Source: DSYF01 sp041181065
GTDB lineage: Bacteria; Verrucomicrobiota; Verrucomicrobiia; Limisphaerales; DSYF01
Length of the DNA: 26,038 nucleotides
NCBI GenBank assembly: GCA_041181065.1
Contig: JBEGQI010000173.1
Location: 1-26,038, forward strand
Direction: 5' to 3'
The notes below the pieces were generated by a model, which ran no database searches, was not told where the DNA came from, and saw only the letters and a list, made by a program, of their open reading frames with translations. The position numbers and the translations under genes are program-made. This document shows positions 1-8,950 of the stretch, piece after piece; position 1 is the stretch's first letter; every line of letters starts with the position of its first letter.

Positions 1-1356
1 ACTTTCCCCGAACTCGGGGCGCCTTTCACTTTGGAGACCAACGCGAATCTGGAGAACTTCACCCGGATCGCTGACTTGCTCGCCGCGAAGTCGCAGCGGC
101 CGGGCAGTCTCGACTACCTACCCTACGAGTCGCCGGGCAGCGCCTTTGCCTTCTGGCGCACCAACGGACAGAACGCTTCAAGCTCCAACGCGATGGCCGG
201 TCCGTATGTGAATTGGGCAGAACTTAGCGAGGAAATGCAGGCGTCAGCGGACTTGCTTGCGGAGATCCGGAGCGAGCTCGAACACCCGCCGCGCCGGTTC
301 GGCTGGAATCTCACCAATCCGTTCGCCCCGAACCAACCGCGCAATCCCTTCGTGCAAAAGCGGAAGGTTGCCCAGTTCCTGGCGGCCGACAGCATGGTTG
401 CGCTTCACGAAAACCAACTTGCCCGCGCACAGACGAACCTCCATTCGTTCGCTCAGATGACCCAGATCCATCGCGATGATTATTTGCTGATCAGCGCGAT
501 GATACGCGCGGCGATTGCGGGACTTTGGGTGAGCGAGACGTGGCAGGCGTTGCAAGCAGACGGCTGGAGTGATGGGGCGCTGGCGGAATTGCAGCGCGAC
601 TGGGAGGGGTTGGATTTGATTGCAAGTGTGGAGAACGGATTCATTGGCGAGCGTGCGTTTGGACAGTTGTCCTTTGCGCTGGCTCGCACGGACGAAGCCA
701 AAGCCGACGAAATATTGTCGGCCTTTGGCAGGTCGGGAAGCAGTTCATCGGCGACAAGACTCGCGCAACTCAGAGACCGTTTGCATGAGCGGATGGCGAA
801 GTTTTATTGGCGGGGGCACATCGACGAGGATGAGATGTTTCATCTCCAGGACAGCCAAATGCAGCTCGAGAACCTTCGCAAGCTGCGGAGCAACACCAGC
901 GGCGCTTCGTTGCGGATCAAGAACCAGGCGCAAAGCGACGCGCTGGAGAAGGCATTTGAGCAGCCGCTCGCCAAGTATCGCTACCTGCTCAGCTCCATCT
1001 CGATCCCGAATTTTACCCGCGCCTGCGATACCGCCTTGCAACGCGAAACCGAGCGGCGCATGGTCATCACCGTGATCGCGCTCAAACGATATCAATTGCG
1101 CAACGGCCATCTGCCGGTCGCGCTGGCGGAACTCCCGCCGCAGTTTTTATCCAGCGAGCTGATGGATCCGTGGAGCGGTAAGCTGTTTCATTACCGGCTG
1201 AATGCGGACGGTTCTTTCGTGCTCTACTCCGTCGGCATGGATGGCCGTGATGATGGTGGTGATCCATCGCCCGAGAAGCCGGGCAAGACCTCCAAGGACA
1301 TGTGGTCAGGCAAGGATGCGCTGTGGCCCAAGGCCATTTTCCCGCAGGCAAAGTAA
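1..1356 (+). CDS. Hypothetical protein, 5'-truncated at window edge
   Basis: The reading frame is open from base 1 to a TAA at 1354-1356, so the gene almost certainly begins upstream of the window. The TTG at 31 is only an in-frame codon and not a convincing start. The visible ~451 residues are mostly helical and charged with no clear membrane segment. The last ~60 residues end in 'HYRLNADGSFVLYSVGMD' followed by GRDDGGDPS. This resembles the C-terminal region of many verrucomicrobial and planctomycetal hypothetical proteins and the calcium-loop end of pseudopilins ('...SLGADGKDGG'). I do not recognise a catalytic motif. It lies immediately upstream of, and in the same direction as, the protease-like membrane protein, so the two may be co-transcribed. 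Function unknown. Confidence 0.75.
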   Translation, partial: TFPELGAPFTLETNANLENFTRIADLLAAKSQRPGSLDYLPYESPGSAFAFWRTNGQNASSSNAMAGPYVNWAELSEEMQASADLLAEIRSELEHPPRRFGWNLTNPFAPNQPRNPFVQKRKVAQFLAADSMVALHENQLARAQTNLHSFAQMTQIHRDDYLLISAMIRAAIAGLWVSETWQALQADGWSDGALAELQRDWEGLDLIASVENGFIGERAFGQLSFALARTDEAKADEILSAFGRSGSSSSATRLAQLRDRLHERMAKFYWRGHIDEDEMFHLQDSQMQLENLRKLRSNTSGASLRIKNQAQSDALEKAFEQPLAKYRYLLSSISIPNFTRACDTALQRETERRMVITVIALKRYQLRNGHLPVALAELPPQFLSSELMDPWSGKLFHYRLNADGSFVLYSVGMDGRDDGGDPSPEKPGKTSKDMWSGKDALWPKAIFPQAK

Positions 1357-1413
1357 CGGGTGCCCGAACAAAGGCTTGTTGCGCGGAGTGCCTTGACTGA
1401 GAATCTCGCCGAC

Positions 1414-2826
1414 ATGGAAATGGTGGTAGAACAACCGGCGCAGCCTCCTGCTCCACCTTCGCCCCCGCCCGAACGCACGGATCTTCGCGTCTCGGCGCGG
1501 CGCGGCTTCGGTTTGGCGTTCAAGTGGTTCAATGCACTGCTCGTCCTGTTCAACATGTTCTTCTTCGTCACGCGAGCCTGTTCAGCCGGCTACGTTTACG
1601 CGTCCAAGGTGTTTCCGCTGTCGATCGTTTCCGTCGATTCACTGCTGGTGATCGGTTCGCTGACGGCAGTGCTCGGATTCCGGCGGCGGGCGAATCCCTT
1701 GCGGCGCCTGATGGCGAAGAGCGCGAATCTTGCAGCGTTGATCGCAGGCTCGGTGTGGTTGGTGCAGTTTGGGGTGAACAACGGTTTTGCCACCACGCCA
1801 CTTTCGGCGATTGTGGCATGGGCCGCGCTTTCCTTGTGTGTGCCTTTCGTAAATGCCGTCGTGTTCTGGCGCTCTCCGGCGGCGGTGGTGGTGCCGGACG
1901 TGGCGACTTCACCAGCGGCGGCCCAACCGCAGGTGGAGCGAGAAACCTATTGGAGTGAACATTGGCGTGGCCAGTTGCCGCTGGGCGTGTCGTTCTGGGT
2001 GAACGGCTGGCTGGGGTTCGCCACCATCCTCGCGCTGCAGAAGCTGCTCGACGAAGGGACAGCCGTGCGAAGTCCGCGCACGGCGGCAGTCTTTTACGGG
2101 TTGATCAATCTGGTGGCGTTGGTGCTCGGGGCTTGGGTGTGCGTCGGTTGTTGGCGTTCGGCCATGCGGCATGTGCAGCTTGGGCGCAAGCCCTTGTGGG
2201 CGGCGTTGGCCCGCTTGATCGTAGTGCTGCTCGTGATGAATCAAATCGGCCCGGCCATCTGGATCTATTACCCGAAGGTGCGCGAGCATTTGAACTTTGT
2301 GTCCGGGCAGGATTCGGTCGAGCCGTATCAGATTCAGGTGTCACCCAACGGTGAGGTGATTGAGTGGCGTGGCGGTTTGCGGTTCGGGTCCGCGAGCGCG
2401 CTGGAATCGGCGCTTGAAGATCTGCCCAAGGCGAAAATTCTCAAGATCAACAGTCCCGGCGGGCGCGTGTCCGAAGGCATGAAGATGATGGCGCTGGTCC
2501 ACAAACGAGGGCTGGACACCTACGCGTCGGAGCGTTGCATGAGCGCCGCGACGCTGGTGCTGTGCGCCGGGCGGGCGCGCGGCGCGGAGCAAGGGACGCG
2601 CATCGGGTTTCATTCCAGCCGCAATCCAGCCGGCAACAGCCGGTCTGGAGATGCTACTGTTCTGGGCAGCTTGGTCTCAGCCGGAGTCTCCGAAGCGTTC
2701 GTGCGAAAGGTCATGACGGTCCATTCTGATGACATGTGGTTTCCGACCGTTGAAGAGATGCTCGAGGCGGGAGTGTTGACTTCATATGCCGTCTTCCCGC
2801 CGACCATGCCAAGCCCAGTTGAGTAA
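1414..2826 (+). CDS. Multi-pass membrane protein with C-terminal ClpP/SppA-like serine protease-like domain
   Basis: About 470 residues from the ATG at 1414. A GTG at 1360, three bases after the preceding stop, is an alternative start and would add 18 residues. After a proline-rich N-terminus there are about seven hydrophobic segments (approximately residues 37-58, 68-89, 104-121, 129-152, 190-208, 224-247 and 262-286). The C-terminal ~170 residues carry 'INSPGGRVSEGMKMMALV' and then 'YASERCMSAATLVLCAGR' with a candidate nucleophile Ser377. 'GFHSS' with His400 follows 23 residues later. This is the oxyanion-loop, Ser and His pattern of the ClpP/crotonase-fold peptidases, as in the COG3904 type of predicted periplasmic proteins. 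The likely role is a membrane-anchored proteolytic or protein-quality-control function; the substrate is unknown. The fold assignment is fairly safe; catalytic activity is inferred. Confidence 0.75.
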   Translation: MEMVVEQPAQPPAPPSPPPERTDLRVSARRGFGLAFKWFNALLVLFNMFFFVTRACSAGYVYASKVFPLSIVSVDSLLVIGSLTAVLGFRRRANPLRRLMAKSANLAALIAGSVWLVQFGVNNGFATTPLSAIVAWAALSLCVPFVNAVVFWRSPAAVVVPDVATSPAAAQPQVERETYWSEHWRGQLPLGVSFWVNGWLGFATILALQKLLDEGTAVRSPRTAAVFYGLINLVALVLGAWVCVGCWRSAMRHVQLGRKPLWAALARLIVVLLVMNQIGPAIWIYYPKVREHLNFVSGQDSVEPYQIQVSPNGEVIEWRGGLRFGSASALESALEDLPKAKILKINSPGGRVSEGMKMMALVHKRGLDTYASERCMSAATLVLCAGRARGAEQGTRIGFHSSRNPAGNSRSGDATVLGSLVSAGVSEAFVRKVMTVHSDDMWFPTVEEMLEAGVLTSYAVFPPTMPSPVE

Positions 2827-2927
2827 GCTCGTTCCGCAAAGTCTCTACTATACGCAGGGGTAATCCGTGGTATCATTCCGACGTTTGCTGGAACCGTTTA
2901 CAGTGATAGAACCACTCGATCGATTCG

Positions 2928-5900
2928 ATGAATTATTTGAAGCAATGGCATCAGGGCATGGCCGCTTTGTTGATGGTGATGTTGGGCCTGTCGAACTCGA
3001 CGGCCCTGGCCTCGACGTCCTTTCCCGTTAAATACTCAGCCGACAGTCGCTATTTGACGGACCAGAACGGGGTGCCGTTTCCAATCTTGGGAAGAACGGC
3101 CTGGTTCATCACTTCGGTCAACCAATCAGACCATCGCGCCTTCATCGACGACACCGCGTCGCGCGGTTACACGGCGATCGAGTTTCATGTGCTGAACCAT
3201 GATCCACGCGGGCACAATCCACCGTTCAGCGGGAACTTCGACCTTCCGTTTCAAAAGCGGCTCGACGGCAACACCTGGACCGGTGCGTTGACTTACGGAA
3301 CCATCACAAATGAAGCCCCCGACTTCACCACGCCCAATGAGGCGTATTGGACGCTCGTGGACAGCTTGCTGACCTATTGTGAGTCGAAAGGCATTCTTGT
3401 GTTCATGTTCCCGGCGTATGTGGGCTACAACGGTCAGGAGCAAGGCTGGATGCAGGAGATGGTCGCCAATGGCTCGACGAAGATGCAAACCTACGGCGCC
3501 TGGCTCGCCACGCGTTACAAGAACCAGAAAAATCTCGTCTGGATGATGGGGGGCGACATGGGCACGGGTTCGCATCCGTTCAACACCGCACAAACCGCCG
3601 CTGAAAACGGCCTGCTCACCGGACTCAAGAGCGTAGCCGGACAACAATCGATCTATTTCAGCGCCGAGTGGGATTCGGAATCCATTGGCACGGATCAACC
3701 GACCTTCGGCTCGGCCATGACTTTGAACAGCGTCTATTCGTGGACGGGCGATGTGAATAATCATGGTCGACGGGCTTATGCGCACACGCCGGTTGAGCCC
3801 GCCTTTCTGTTGGAGGAGCCCTACGATCAGGAAGGCCCTGCGCCTGACGGTAACGGCTACAACCCCAGTTCAACCCAGCCGGTGCGCCGCTTTCAATGGT
3901 GGGGTGTGCTTTCAACGATCGGCGGCTACATTTCCGGCAATGGCTATGTTTGGCCATTCCGCACCGACAACACGACCGTTGATTGGCGCAACCACCTCGA
4001 TACCCAAGGCTCGCGCGACATGGCGAGGCTCAACGCGTTCATCAAGTCGATAGCATGGCAGAGTCTGGTTCCCTCCGGGCTCAACGGAATGAAGACGTTG
4101 ATCACCGCGGGCGGGTCGACGGTCAGCTCAGCGGATTACGTGGCCGCCGCAGCCAAAAAGGATGGCAACTTGCTGGTTGCCTACATTCCGCCCGCGCACA
4201 GCGGCAGTATCACCGTGGACATGTCAGCCATGAGCGGTTCGTCGCGCGCACGTTGGTTCGACCCGACCAGCGCCGCATACAGCAACGCCGGAACCAATCT
4301 CGTCAACACCGGCACGCTCTCGTTCACGCCGCCCGGCTTGAACAGCGTCGGCGCGAATGACTGGGTGCTGGTGATCGATCGCGGCGCAGATACGACCAAA
4401 CCTGCCCTGCGCGTCAGCTCCCCGACGACCGCCTCGAACCTCACGAACACGACCGGAACTCTGAACTTGGCAGGCACCGCCAGCGACAATGTCGCTGTGA
4501 AGGACGTGGCGTGGAGCAACGATCGTGGGGGACAGGGGGTCGCCGCCGGAACGAACTCATGGAGCATCCAAGGCATCGCACTCGCGCCCGGCCTGAACTT
4601 GATAACGCTGACCGCACAGGATGTTTCCGGCAACACCACGCAAGCGGTGCTGAACGCCACCTATCTTGTGCCGCCCTTTTTTTTGGAACAGCCGACGTCG
4701 CGCTTCGCGGCCACGAATGACTCGGTGACCTTTGACACCGAGGTGGACGGCGATGAACCGTTCAAATTCCAGTGGCGCAAAAACGGGATCAACATCACCG
4801 GCGCCACGAACAAATCACTAACCCTCACCAACATCACGACAGCCGCCTCTGCTGCTTACACGGTGCGCGTCTCCAACCTTGCCGGGGCGATCACAAGTTC
4901 GAACGCGATCCTCAAGGTCTTTGTGCCCCCCAAGTTCACGTCACAACCGGCAAACCGGAGCGTCACGCTCAGCAATCGCGTGGTCTTTGGCGCCAGCGCC
5001 TCCGGCACCACTCCCCTGCTCTTCCAATGGTGGCTTGGCGGCGAGGCGGTGCCCGGCGCGACCAACTCCAGTTATGCCATCAACCAAGCGCAGACGAACC
5101 AAGCCGGTCTTTACAGCGTGACCGTCAGCAATTACGCCGGTGTCCGACTCAGCACCAACGCTCAACTCACGGTCAACGTGCCGCCAAGCTTTCAAGTTCA
5201 ACCGCGCACGCAGTTCGTCATCACCGGCCCGACCAATCTCAGTTTTTTTGCCGCAGCCACCGGCACGGAGCCGATCCGGTATCAGTGGCGCAAGAACGGC
5301 GGTAACATCACCGGCGCGACCAATCCCGTTTATGTCCTCACCAACATCACCAGCAGCAGCGGCGGCACCTTCACTGTGCTGATCGCCAACGTGGCGGGGT
5401 CGAAGGTCAGCTCCAACGCGTTGTTGAAAGTATTCACGGCGCCCGCATTTACCAGCCAGCCGGCGAATCGCAGCGTGACCGAAGGGGGGGCTACGACCTT
5501 CAGTGCAGGCGCCTCGGGCACAACACCGTTGTTTTATCAGTGGTGGCTCGAAGGCGATTCAATCCCCGGCGCAACCAACTCCACTTACCGGATTCCGGTG
5601 GCACAGACCAATCAGTCGGGCAGCTACAGCATCACCGTGAGCAACTTCGCCGGCGCGCGCGCAAGTTCGAACGCCGTGCTCACCGTGAACGTGCCGCCGC
5701 ATCTCACCGTCCAACCGCAGTCGCAAACCGTGGTGGCGGGCGGAGTGGTGGCTTTCAACTCAGCGGCTTACGGCACGGCCCCGCTCAAATTCCAATGGCG
5801 CAAAAACGGCGGCAACATCACCGGCGCGACAAACTCCAGTCTCGTCATCTATAACGCCACCAATTCAAACGCGGGCAGCTACAGCGTGTTCGTGCAAAAT

Positions 5901-6188
5901 CCATTTGGTTCAGTCACCAGCACCAACGCGGTCCTCACGGTGCAACCCCAAACCGCAGCGAGGCCGGTTGTCCCGGCCATGACCGAAGCCCCGCCGACAC
6001 TGAGCTTCGCGATTGAGGGTGAGCAGCTCTCGCTCTGGTGGCCGGCCAGCGCCGTTGATTTTTCACTGCAATCTTCCACTGACCTTCTCCACTGGCAGAC
6101 GTTGCCGACGCCGGACATCGTGGATGGCAATTGCATCGCCAAAGATAAGTTCAGCGGACCAGCACGTTTCTATCGCCTGATTAAGTGA
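2928..6188 (+). CDS. Secreted apiosidase-like (GH140/DUF4038-type) glycoside hydrolase with five Ig-like domains
   Basis: 1086 residues with an N-terminal signal peptide (hydrophobic run about residues 11-29, ending 'ALAST'). Residues ~33-385 match the DUF4038 apiosidase-like TIM barrel: 'LTDQNGVPFPILGRTAWF', 'RGYTAIEFHVL', 'NLVWMMGGDMG' and 'AFLLEEPYDQEG'. Asp210 and Glu296/297 are the candidate acid/base and nucleophile by analogy with GH140. Residues ~390-485 look like the 'putative collagen-binding' beta-sandwich that usually follows DUF4038 ('GNLLVAYIPP', 'ARWFDPTSA'). Residues ~490-580 form a bacterial Ig-like module ('LAGTASDNVAVKDVAWSN'). Five further Ig-like modules occupy 582-1007, and a C-terminal module ('SLQSSTDLLHWQTLP' ... 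'ARFYRLIK') is typical of secreted verrucomicrobial proteins. The likely role is extracellular attack on a plant pectic (apiose-type) or related glycan; exact substrate not provable here. No sugar-use genes are adjacent. No clear Shine-Dalgarno precedes the ATG. Confidence 0.88.
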   Translation: MNYLKQWHQGMAALLMVMLGLSNSTALASTSFPVKYSADSRYLTDQNGVPFPILGRTAWFITSVNQSDHRAFIDDTASRGYTAIEFHVLNHDPRGHNPPFSGNFDLPFQKRLDGNTWTGALTYGTITNEAPDFTTPNEAYWTLVDSLLTYCESKGILVFMFPAYVGYNGQEQGWMQEMVANGSTKMQTYGAWLATRYKNQKNLVWMMGGDMGTGSHPFNTAQTAAENGLLTGLKSVAGQQSIYFSAEWDSESIGTDQPTFGSAMTLNSVYSWTGDVNNHGRRAYAHTPVEPAFLLEEPYDQEGPAPDGNGYNPSSTQPVRRFQWWGVLSTIGGYISGNGYVWPFRTDNTTVDWRNHLDTQGSRDMARLNAFIKSIAWQSLVPSGLNGMKTLITAGGSTVSSADYVAAAAKKDGNLLVAYIPPAHSGSITVDMSAMSGSSRARWFDPTSAAYSNAGTNLVNTGTLSFTPPGLNSVGANDWVLVIDRGADTTKPALRVSSPTTASNLTNTTGTLNLAGTASDNVAVKDVAWSNDRGGQGVAAGTNSWSIQGIALAPGLNLITLTAQDVSGNTTQAVLNATYLVPPFFLEQPTSRFAATNDSVTFDTEVDGDEPFKFQWRKNGINITGATNKSLTLTNITTAASAAYTVRVSNLAGAITSSNAILKVFVPPKFTSQPANRSVTLSNRVVFGASASGTTPLLFQWWLGGEAVPGATNSSYAINQAQTNQAGLYSVTVSNYAGVRLSTNAQLTVNVPPSFQVQPRTQFVITGPTNLSFFAAATGTEPIRYQWRKNGGNITGATNPVYVLTNITSSSGGTFTVLIANVAGSKVSSNALLKVFTAPAFTSQPANRSVTEGGATTFSAGASGTTPLFYQWWLEGDSIPGATNSTYRIPVAQTNQSGSYSITVSNFAGARASSNAVLTVNVPPHLTVQPQSQTVVAGGVVAFNSAAYGTAPLKFQWRKNGGNITGATNSSLVIYNATNSNAGSYSVFVQNPFGSVTSTNAVLTVQPQTAARPVVPAMTEAPPTLSFAIEGEQLSLWWPASAVDFSLQSSTDLLHWQTLPTPDIVDGNCIAKDKFSGPARFYRLIK
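4671..5945 (+). repeat. Five tandem Ig-like modules in an A-B-A-B-A pattern
   Basis: Within the glycosidase gene, modules start near residues 582, 665, 752, 836 and 922. Modules 1, 3 and 5 share 'QWRKNGxNITGATN'; modules 2 and 4 share 'QPANRSVT', 'GTTPL', 'QWWLxG' and 'PGATNSxY'. The A-to-A distance is 170 residues twice in succession, so the array appears to have grown by duplication of a two-module unit of about 510 bp. These are probably spacer or binding modules between the catalytic domain and the C-terminal module. Confidence 0.85.
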
Positions 6189-6215
6189 CGCGGACAAAGT
6201 ATTTCCGGTCCGCGT
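6188..6215 (+). terminator. Hairpin after glycosidase gene, possible terminator
   Basis: An 8-bp perfect inverted repeat (6188-6195, ACGCGGAC, against 6208-6215, GTCCGCGT) with a 12-base loop starts at the glycosidase stop codon. No T tract follows, so termination efficiency is uncertain. It separates the glycosidase from the ABC transporter operon. Confidence 0.4.
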
Positions 6216-6237
6216 AGGGTTGAAGTAATCTGGTTGT

Positions 6238-7308
6238 GTGAAAGCCGGAACCCACATCGCCCGTTTCGGTCTCAGCCAGGCCGCGATATTTGGAATCGCG
6301 GGTGCTTGTCTGCTCTCGGCGTTCCAGGGCGTTGCGGCGGAAAAGGCCGTCCTCCGCGTCGGCCATTTCCCGAACCTCACGCACGCCCAGGGCGTCGTCG
6401 CCCACGGCCTCTCACGCTCCGGCAAAGGCTGGTTTGAATCGCGCTTGGGCGCGGGCGTGGAAGTGCAGTGGTTCGTTTACAACGCCGGCCCCAGCGCGAT
6501 GGAGGCCATCTTCACCAAGTCGCTCGACCTTTCTTACGTCGGCCCCAGCCCGACGATCAACGCATTCGTGAAGTCTGATGGGAAGGAAATCCGCATCGTG
6601 GCTGGCGCATGCAGCGGGGGCGCGGCGTTGGTCGTGCAACCAGACGGGCGCATCAGAACGGACGCGGATTTCAAGAAACGCAAAATTGCCACCCCGCAAC
6701 TCGGCAACACCCAGGACGTCGCCGCGCGCGCGTGGCTCATCAGCAAAGGCTACAAAGTCACGATGACCGGCGGCGATGTCATGGTCATCCCCACGGCCAA
6801 TCCTGATCAACTGACGCTCTTCCAGCGCGGCGATCTCGATGCCGTATGGACCGTCGAACCGTGGGTGACGCGGCTCGAACGCGAAGCCGGGGCGAAGGTG
6901 TATTTTGAAGAGTCGGCGTTATGGAAGGAAACGGGCGGGCGCTACGTGACCACACATCTCGTGGGACGGGTGAAGTTCATGCAGAAACAGCGTGACCTGT
7001 TGGCAAAGTTCATCGCTGCACACGTCGAGTTGACGCAATGGATCAATGATCATCCGGCCGAAGCACAACGGATATTGAACGACGAACTTAAGGCCGAGGT
7101 GGGCCAGTCGCTCGCCAGTGAGACGCTCACCAATGCCTGGCGGCAGCTGGAGTTCACGACGGACCCGGTGCGCCGGTCGTTGCTGAGGTCCGCCGAGGAC
7201 GCGCGGCGGGTCGGCTTCCTGCGGAGCACGGTTGATTTGTCCAGCATCTACGACCTTGATCTGCTCAACACCGCCTTGCGCGAACGAAAATTGCCGGAGG
7301 CAAAATGA
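6238..7308 (+). CDS. ABC transporter substrate-binding protein (nitrate/sulfonate/taurine class)
   Basis: 356 residues from a GTG start. A signal peptide is visible ('IFGIAGACLLSAFQGVAA' with likely cleavage before 'EKAV'). The mature protein opens with 'LRVGHFPNLTHAQGVVAHG', the hallmark of the SsuA/TauA/NrtA-like periplasmic binding family, followed by 'YNAGPSAMEAIFTKSLDLSY', 'VGPSPTINAF' and 'IATPQLGNTQDVAARAWL'. The ligand is normally a small anion such as an alkanesulfonate, taurine or nitrate, or a thiamine-precursor-like molecule; the sequence alone does not settle which. It overlaps the ATPase gene by 4 bp (ATGA), so translation is probably coupled. No monooxygenase or nitrate reductase is adjacent to reveal the substrate. 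Confidence 0.9.
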   Translation: MKAGTHIARFGLSQAAIFGIAGACLLSAFQGVAAEKAVLRVGHFPNLTHAQGVVAHGLSRSGKGWFESRLGAGVEVQWFVYNAGPSAMEAIFTKSLDLSYVGPSPTINAFVKSDGKEIRIVAGACSGGAALVVQPDGRIRTDADFKKRKIATPQLGNTQDVAARAWLISKGYKVTMTGGDVMVIPTANPDQLTLFQRGDLDAVWTVEPWVTRLEREAGAKVYFEESALWKETGGRYVTTHLVGRVKFMQKQRDLLAKFIAAHVELTQWINDHPAEAQRILNDELKAEVGQSLASETLTNAWRQLEFTTDPVRRSLLRSAEDARRVGFLRSTVDLSSIYDLDLLNTALRERKLPEAK

Positions 7309-8120
7309 CTGCCGCTTCACCCCAACCCGTCGCGGAACCGGCGGTCAAGCTGGTGGTGGATGGCGTTTCCAAGCGCTTCCGCACGCGCGACGGACCCGTT
7401 GAAGCGCTCGGGCCAATCAGTTTCAGCATGCACGAAGGCGAGGTGCTTTGTCTCGTCGGGCCAAGCGGCTGCGGCAAAAGCACGCTGCTGAATATCATCG
7501 GCGGGCTTGAGACACCGGAGCAAGGCCGTGTGCTCGCCGATGGGCAGCCCGTTTCCCAGCCCGGCCCGGACCGCATGATGCTCTTTCAGGAACACGCGCT
7601 GTTCCCATGGCTCGACGTGCTCGGCAACGTCATGTTCGGCCTCAAGCTCAAACCCCGGCTGAACCATACCGAACGCCTTGAAGTCGCGCGTTACTACCTC
7701 AAGCTCGTCGGGCTCGAGAAATTTGAGAAGACCAACATCCACGAGCTGTCCGGCGGAATGAAGCAGCGCGTCGCCCTCGCCCGCGCGCTCGCACCCAATC
7801 CCCGCGTGCTGCTCATGGATGAACCGTTCTCCGCGCTCGACGCCCTCACGCGCGAGCAGCTTTACGGCGACGTGCAGGCCATTTTTTCCGCGCGCCGCAA
7901 GACCGTTGCCTTCGTCACGCACAACGTCCGCGAAGCGGCGTGCCTCGGCGATCGCGTGTTGCTCTTCTCCTCAAGGCCTGGGCGCATCACGCACGAGTTC
8001 AAGGTGGAACTGCCACGACCACGCGATATTAACGACGTGCAACTCACCGCCACAGCTGCGCGCATCACGCGTGCCCTGAAGGGGTCGCTGGACACGGACA
8101 AAACGGAGGCGGAGACATGA
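7305..8120 (+). CDS. ABC transporter ATP-binding protein (SsuB/TauB/NrtD-like)
   Basis: 271 residues. Walker A is 'GPSGCGKST' (residues 52-60), the Q-loop is 'LFQEHALFPWLDVLGNV', the signature is 'LSGGMKQR' (from ~148), Walker B is 'RVLLMDEPFSALD' (from 167), and the switch histidine is in 'VTHN' (H206). The 'FQEHALFPWL' and 'LSGGMKQRVALARAL' wording is typical of nitrate/sulfonate/taurine importers. It energises import through the downstream permease at the cytoplasmic membrane. It shares 4-bp ATGA overlaps with the binding protein before it and the permease after it. Confidence 0.95.
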   Translation: MTAASPQPVAEPAVKLVVDGVSKRFRTRDGPVEALGPISFSMHEGEVLCLVGPSGCGKSTLLNIIGGLETPEQGRVLADGQPVSQPGPDRMMLFQEHALFPWLDVLGNVMFGLKLKPRLNHTERLEVARYYLKLVGLEKFEKTNIHELSGGMKQRVALARALAPNPRVLLMDEPFSALDALTREQLYGDVQAIFSARRKTVAFVTHNVREAACLGDRVLLFSSRPGRITHEFKVELPRPRDINDVQLTATAARITRALKGSLDTDKTEAET

Positions 8121-8881
8121 GAAGCGGGCTCACCGGATTCGTCTTCTTCCTGGTCTGCGTAGCGGCGTGGCAATGGCTCGTGACCATTGGCGTATTCTCG
8201 CACATCTTGCTGCCGACCCCGCTTGAGGTGGCCCAATACATCATCGGGTCGGCGCGCGACGGAACGTTATGGAGCGCCATCGCCATCACGATGCGTCGGC
8301 TTGCGTTGGGTTACTTCTCGGGCGTTCTCGTCGGCGTGCCGCTGGGCTTTTTGAATTCCCGCGTGAAATTCTGCCACGATTCCCTCGGCCTGCTTGCCCT
8401 CGGATTGCAGGCTTTGCCAAGCATCTGCTGGGCGCCGCTCGCGCTCATGTGGTTCGGGCAGACTGAATGGGCCATCTACTTCATCGTGGTGATGGGAACG
8501 CTGTGGTCCGTGGCCATTGCATCGGAAACGGCGGTGCGGAATCTGCCACCCATCTACCGCCGAGCGGCACGCACCATGGGCTCGCGCCGGTTTCACCTGT
8601 GGGTCCACGTCATCGCGCCCGCCTCACTGCCAAACGTCATCGGCGGGATGAAACAAGGTTGGGCGTTCGCGTGGCGTTCGCTGATGGCGGCAGAGATTTA
8701 CATCACCATCCTGAGCGGATTCGGTCTGGGCAGCCTGCTGCACTATGGCCGCGAATTGCACGCGATGGACCAGGTGTTCGCCATCATCCTTGTGGTGGTG
8801 TCCATCGGATTGGTGGCAGACAAAATCCTCTTCGGCCCGACCGAACGCTTCCTGCATCGGCGCTGGGGCACAAACCGCTGA
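8117..8881 (+). CDS. ABC transporter permease (SsuC/TauC/NrtB-like)
   Basis: 254 residues and about six hydrophobic segments, beginning with 'FVFFLVCVAAWQWLVTIGVF' and ending with 'VFAIILVVVSIGLVADKILF'. The cytoplasmic coupling (EAA) loop is seen as 'RAARTMGSRRFHLWVHVIAP' followed by ASLPNVIGGMKQ. 'LQALPSICWAPLALMWFG' is characteristic of this permease subfamily. It would form the membrane channel as a homodimer with two copies of the ATPase. It is the last gene of the three-gene operon and is followed by a strong hairpin at 8906-8931. Confidence 0.93.
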   Translation: MRSGLTGFVFFLVCVAAWQWLVTIGVFSHILLPTPLEVAQYIIGSARDGTLWSAIAITMRRLALGYFSGVLVGVPLGFLNSRVKFCHDSLGLLALGLQALPSICWAPLALMWFGQTEWAIYFIVVMGTLWSVAIASETAVRNLPPIYRRAARTMGSRRFHLWVHVIAPASLPNVIGGMKQGWAFAWRSLMAAEIYITILSGFGLGSLLHYGRELHAMDQVFAIILVVVSIGLVADKILFGPTERFLHRRWGTNR

Positions 8882-8905
8882 ACCGCTGCCACACGGAATA
8901 AGCAA

Positions 8906-8931
8906 CGCCGGGTCAGTTGCCCGACCCGGCG
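8906..8931. terminator. Bidirectional hairpin between convergent genes
   Basis: A perfect 9-bp GC-rich inverted repeat (8906-8914 CGCCGGGTC; 8923-8931 GACCCGGCG) with an 8-base loop lies between the end of the permease gene (+) and the end of the outer-membrane channel gene (-). It has no long T tract on either side. Its position between two converging transcripts makes a shared terminator the simplest reading. Confidence 0.7.
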
Positions 8932-8950
8932 CGATTCGTTCAGGGTTGCT

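Noticed and set aside
31..33. TTG as start of the first gene
   Set aside because: The frame is open back to base 1, so the real start is likely outside the window.
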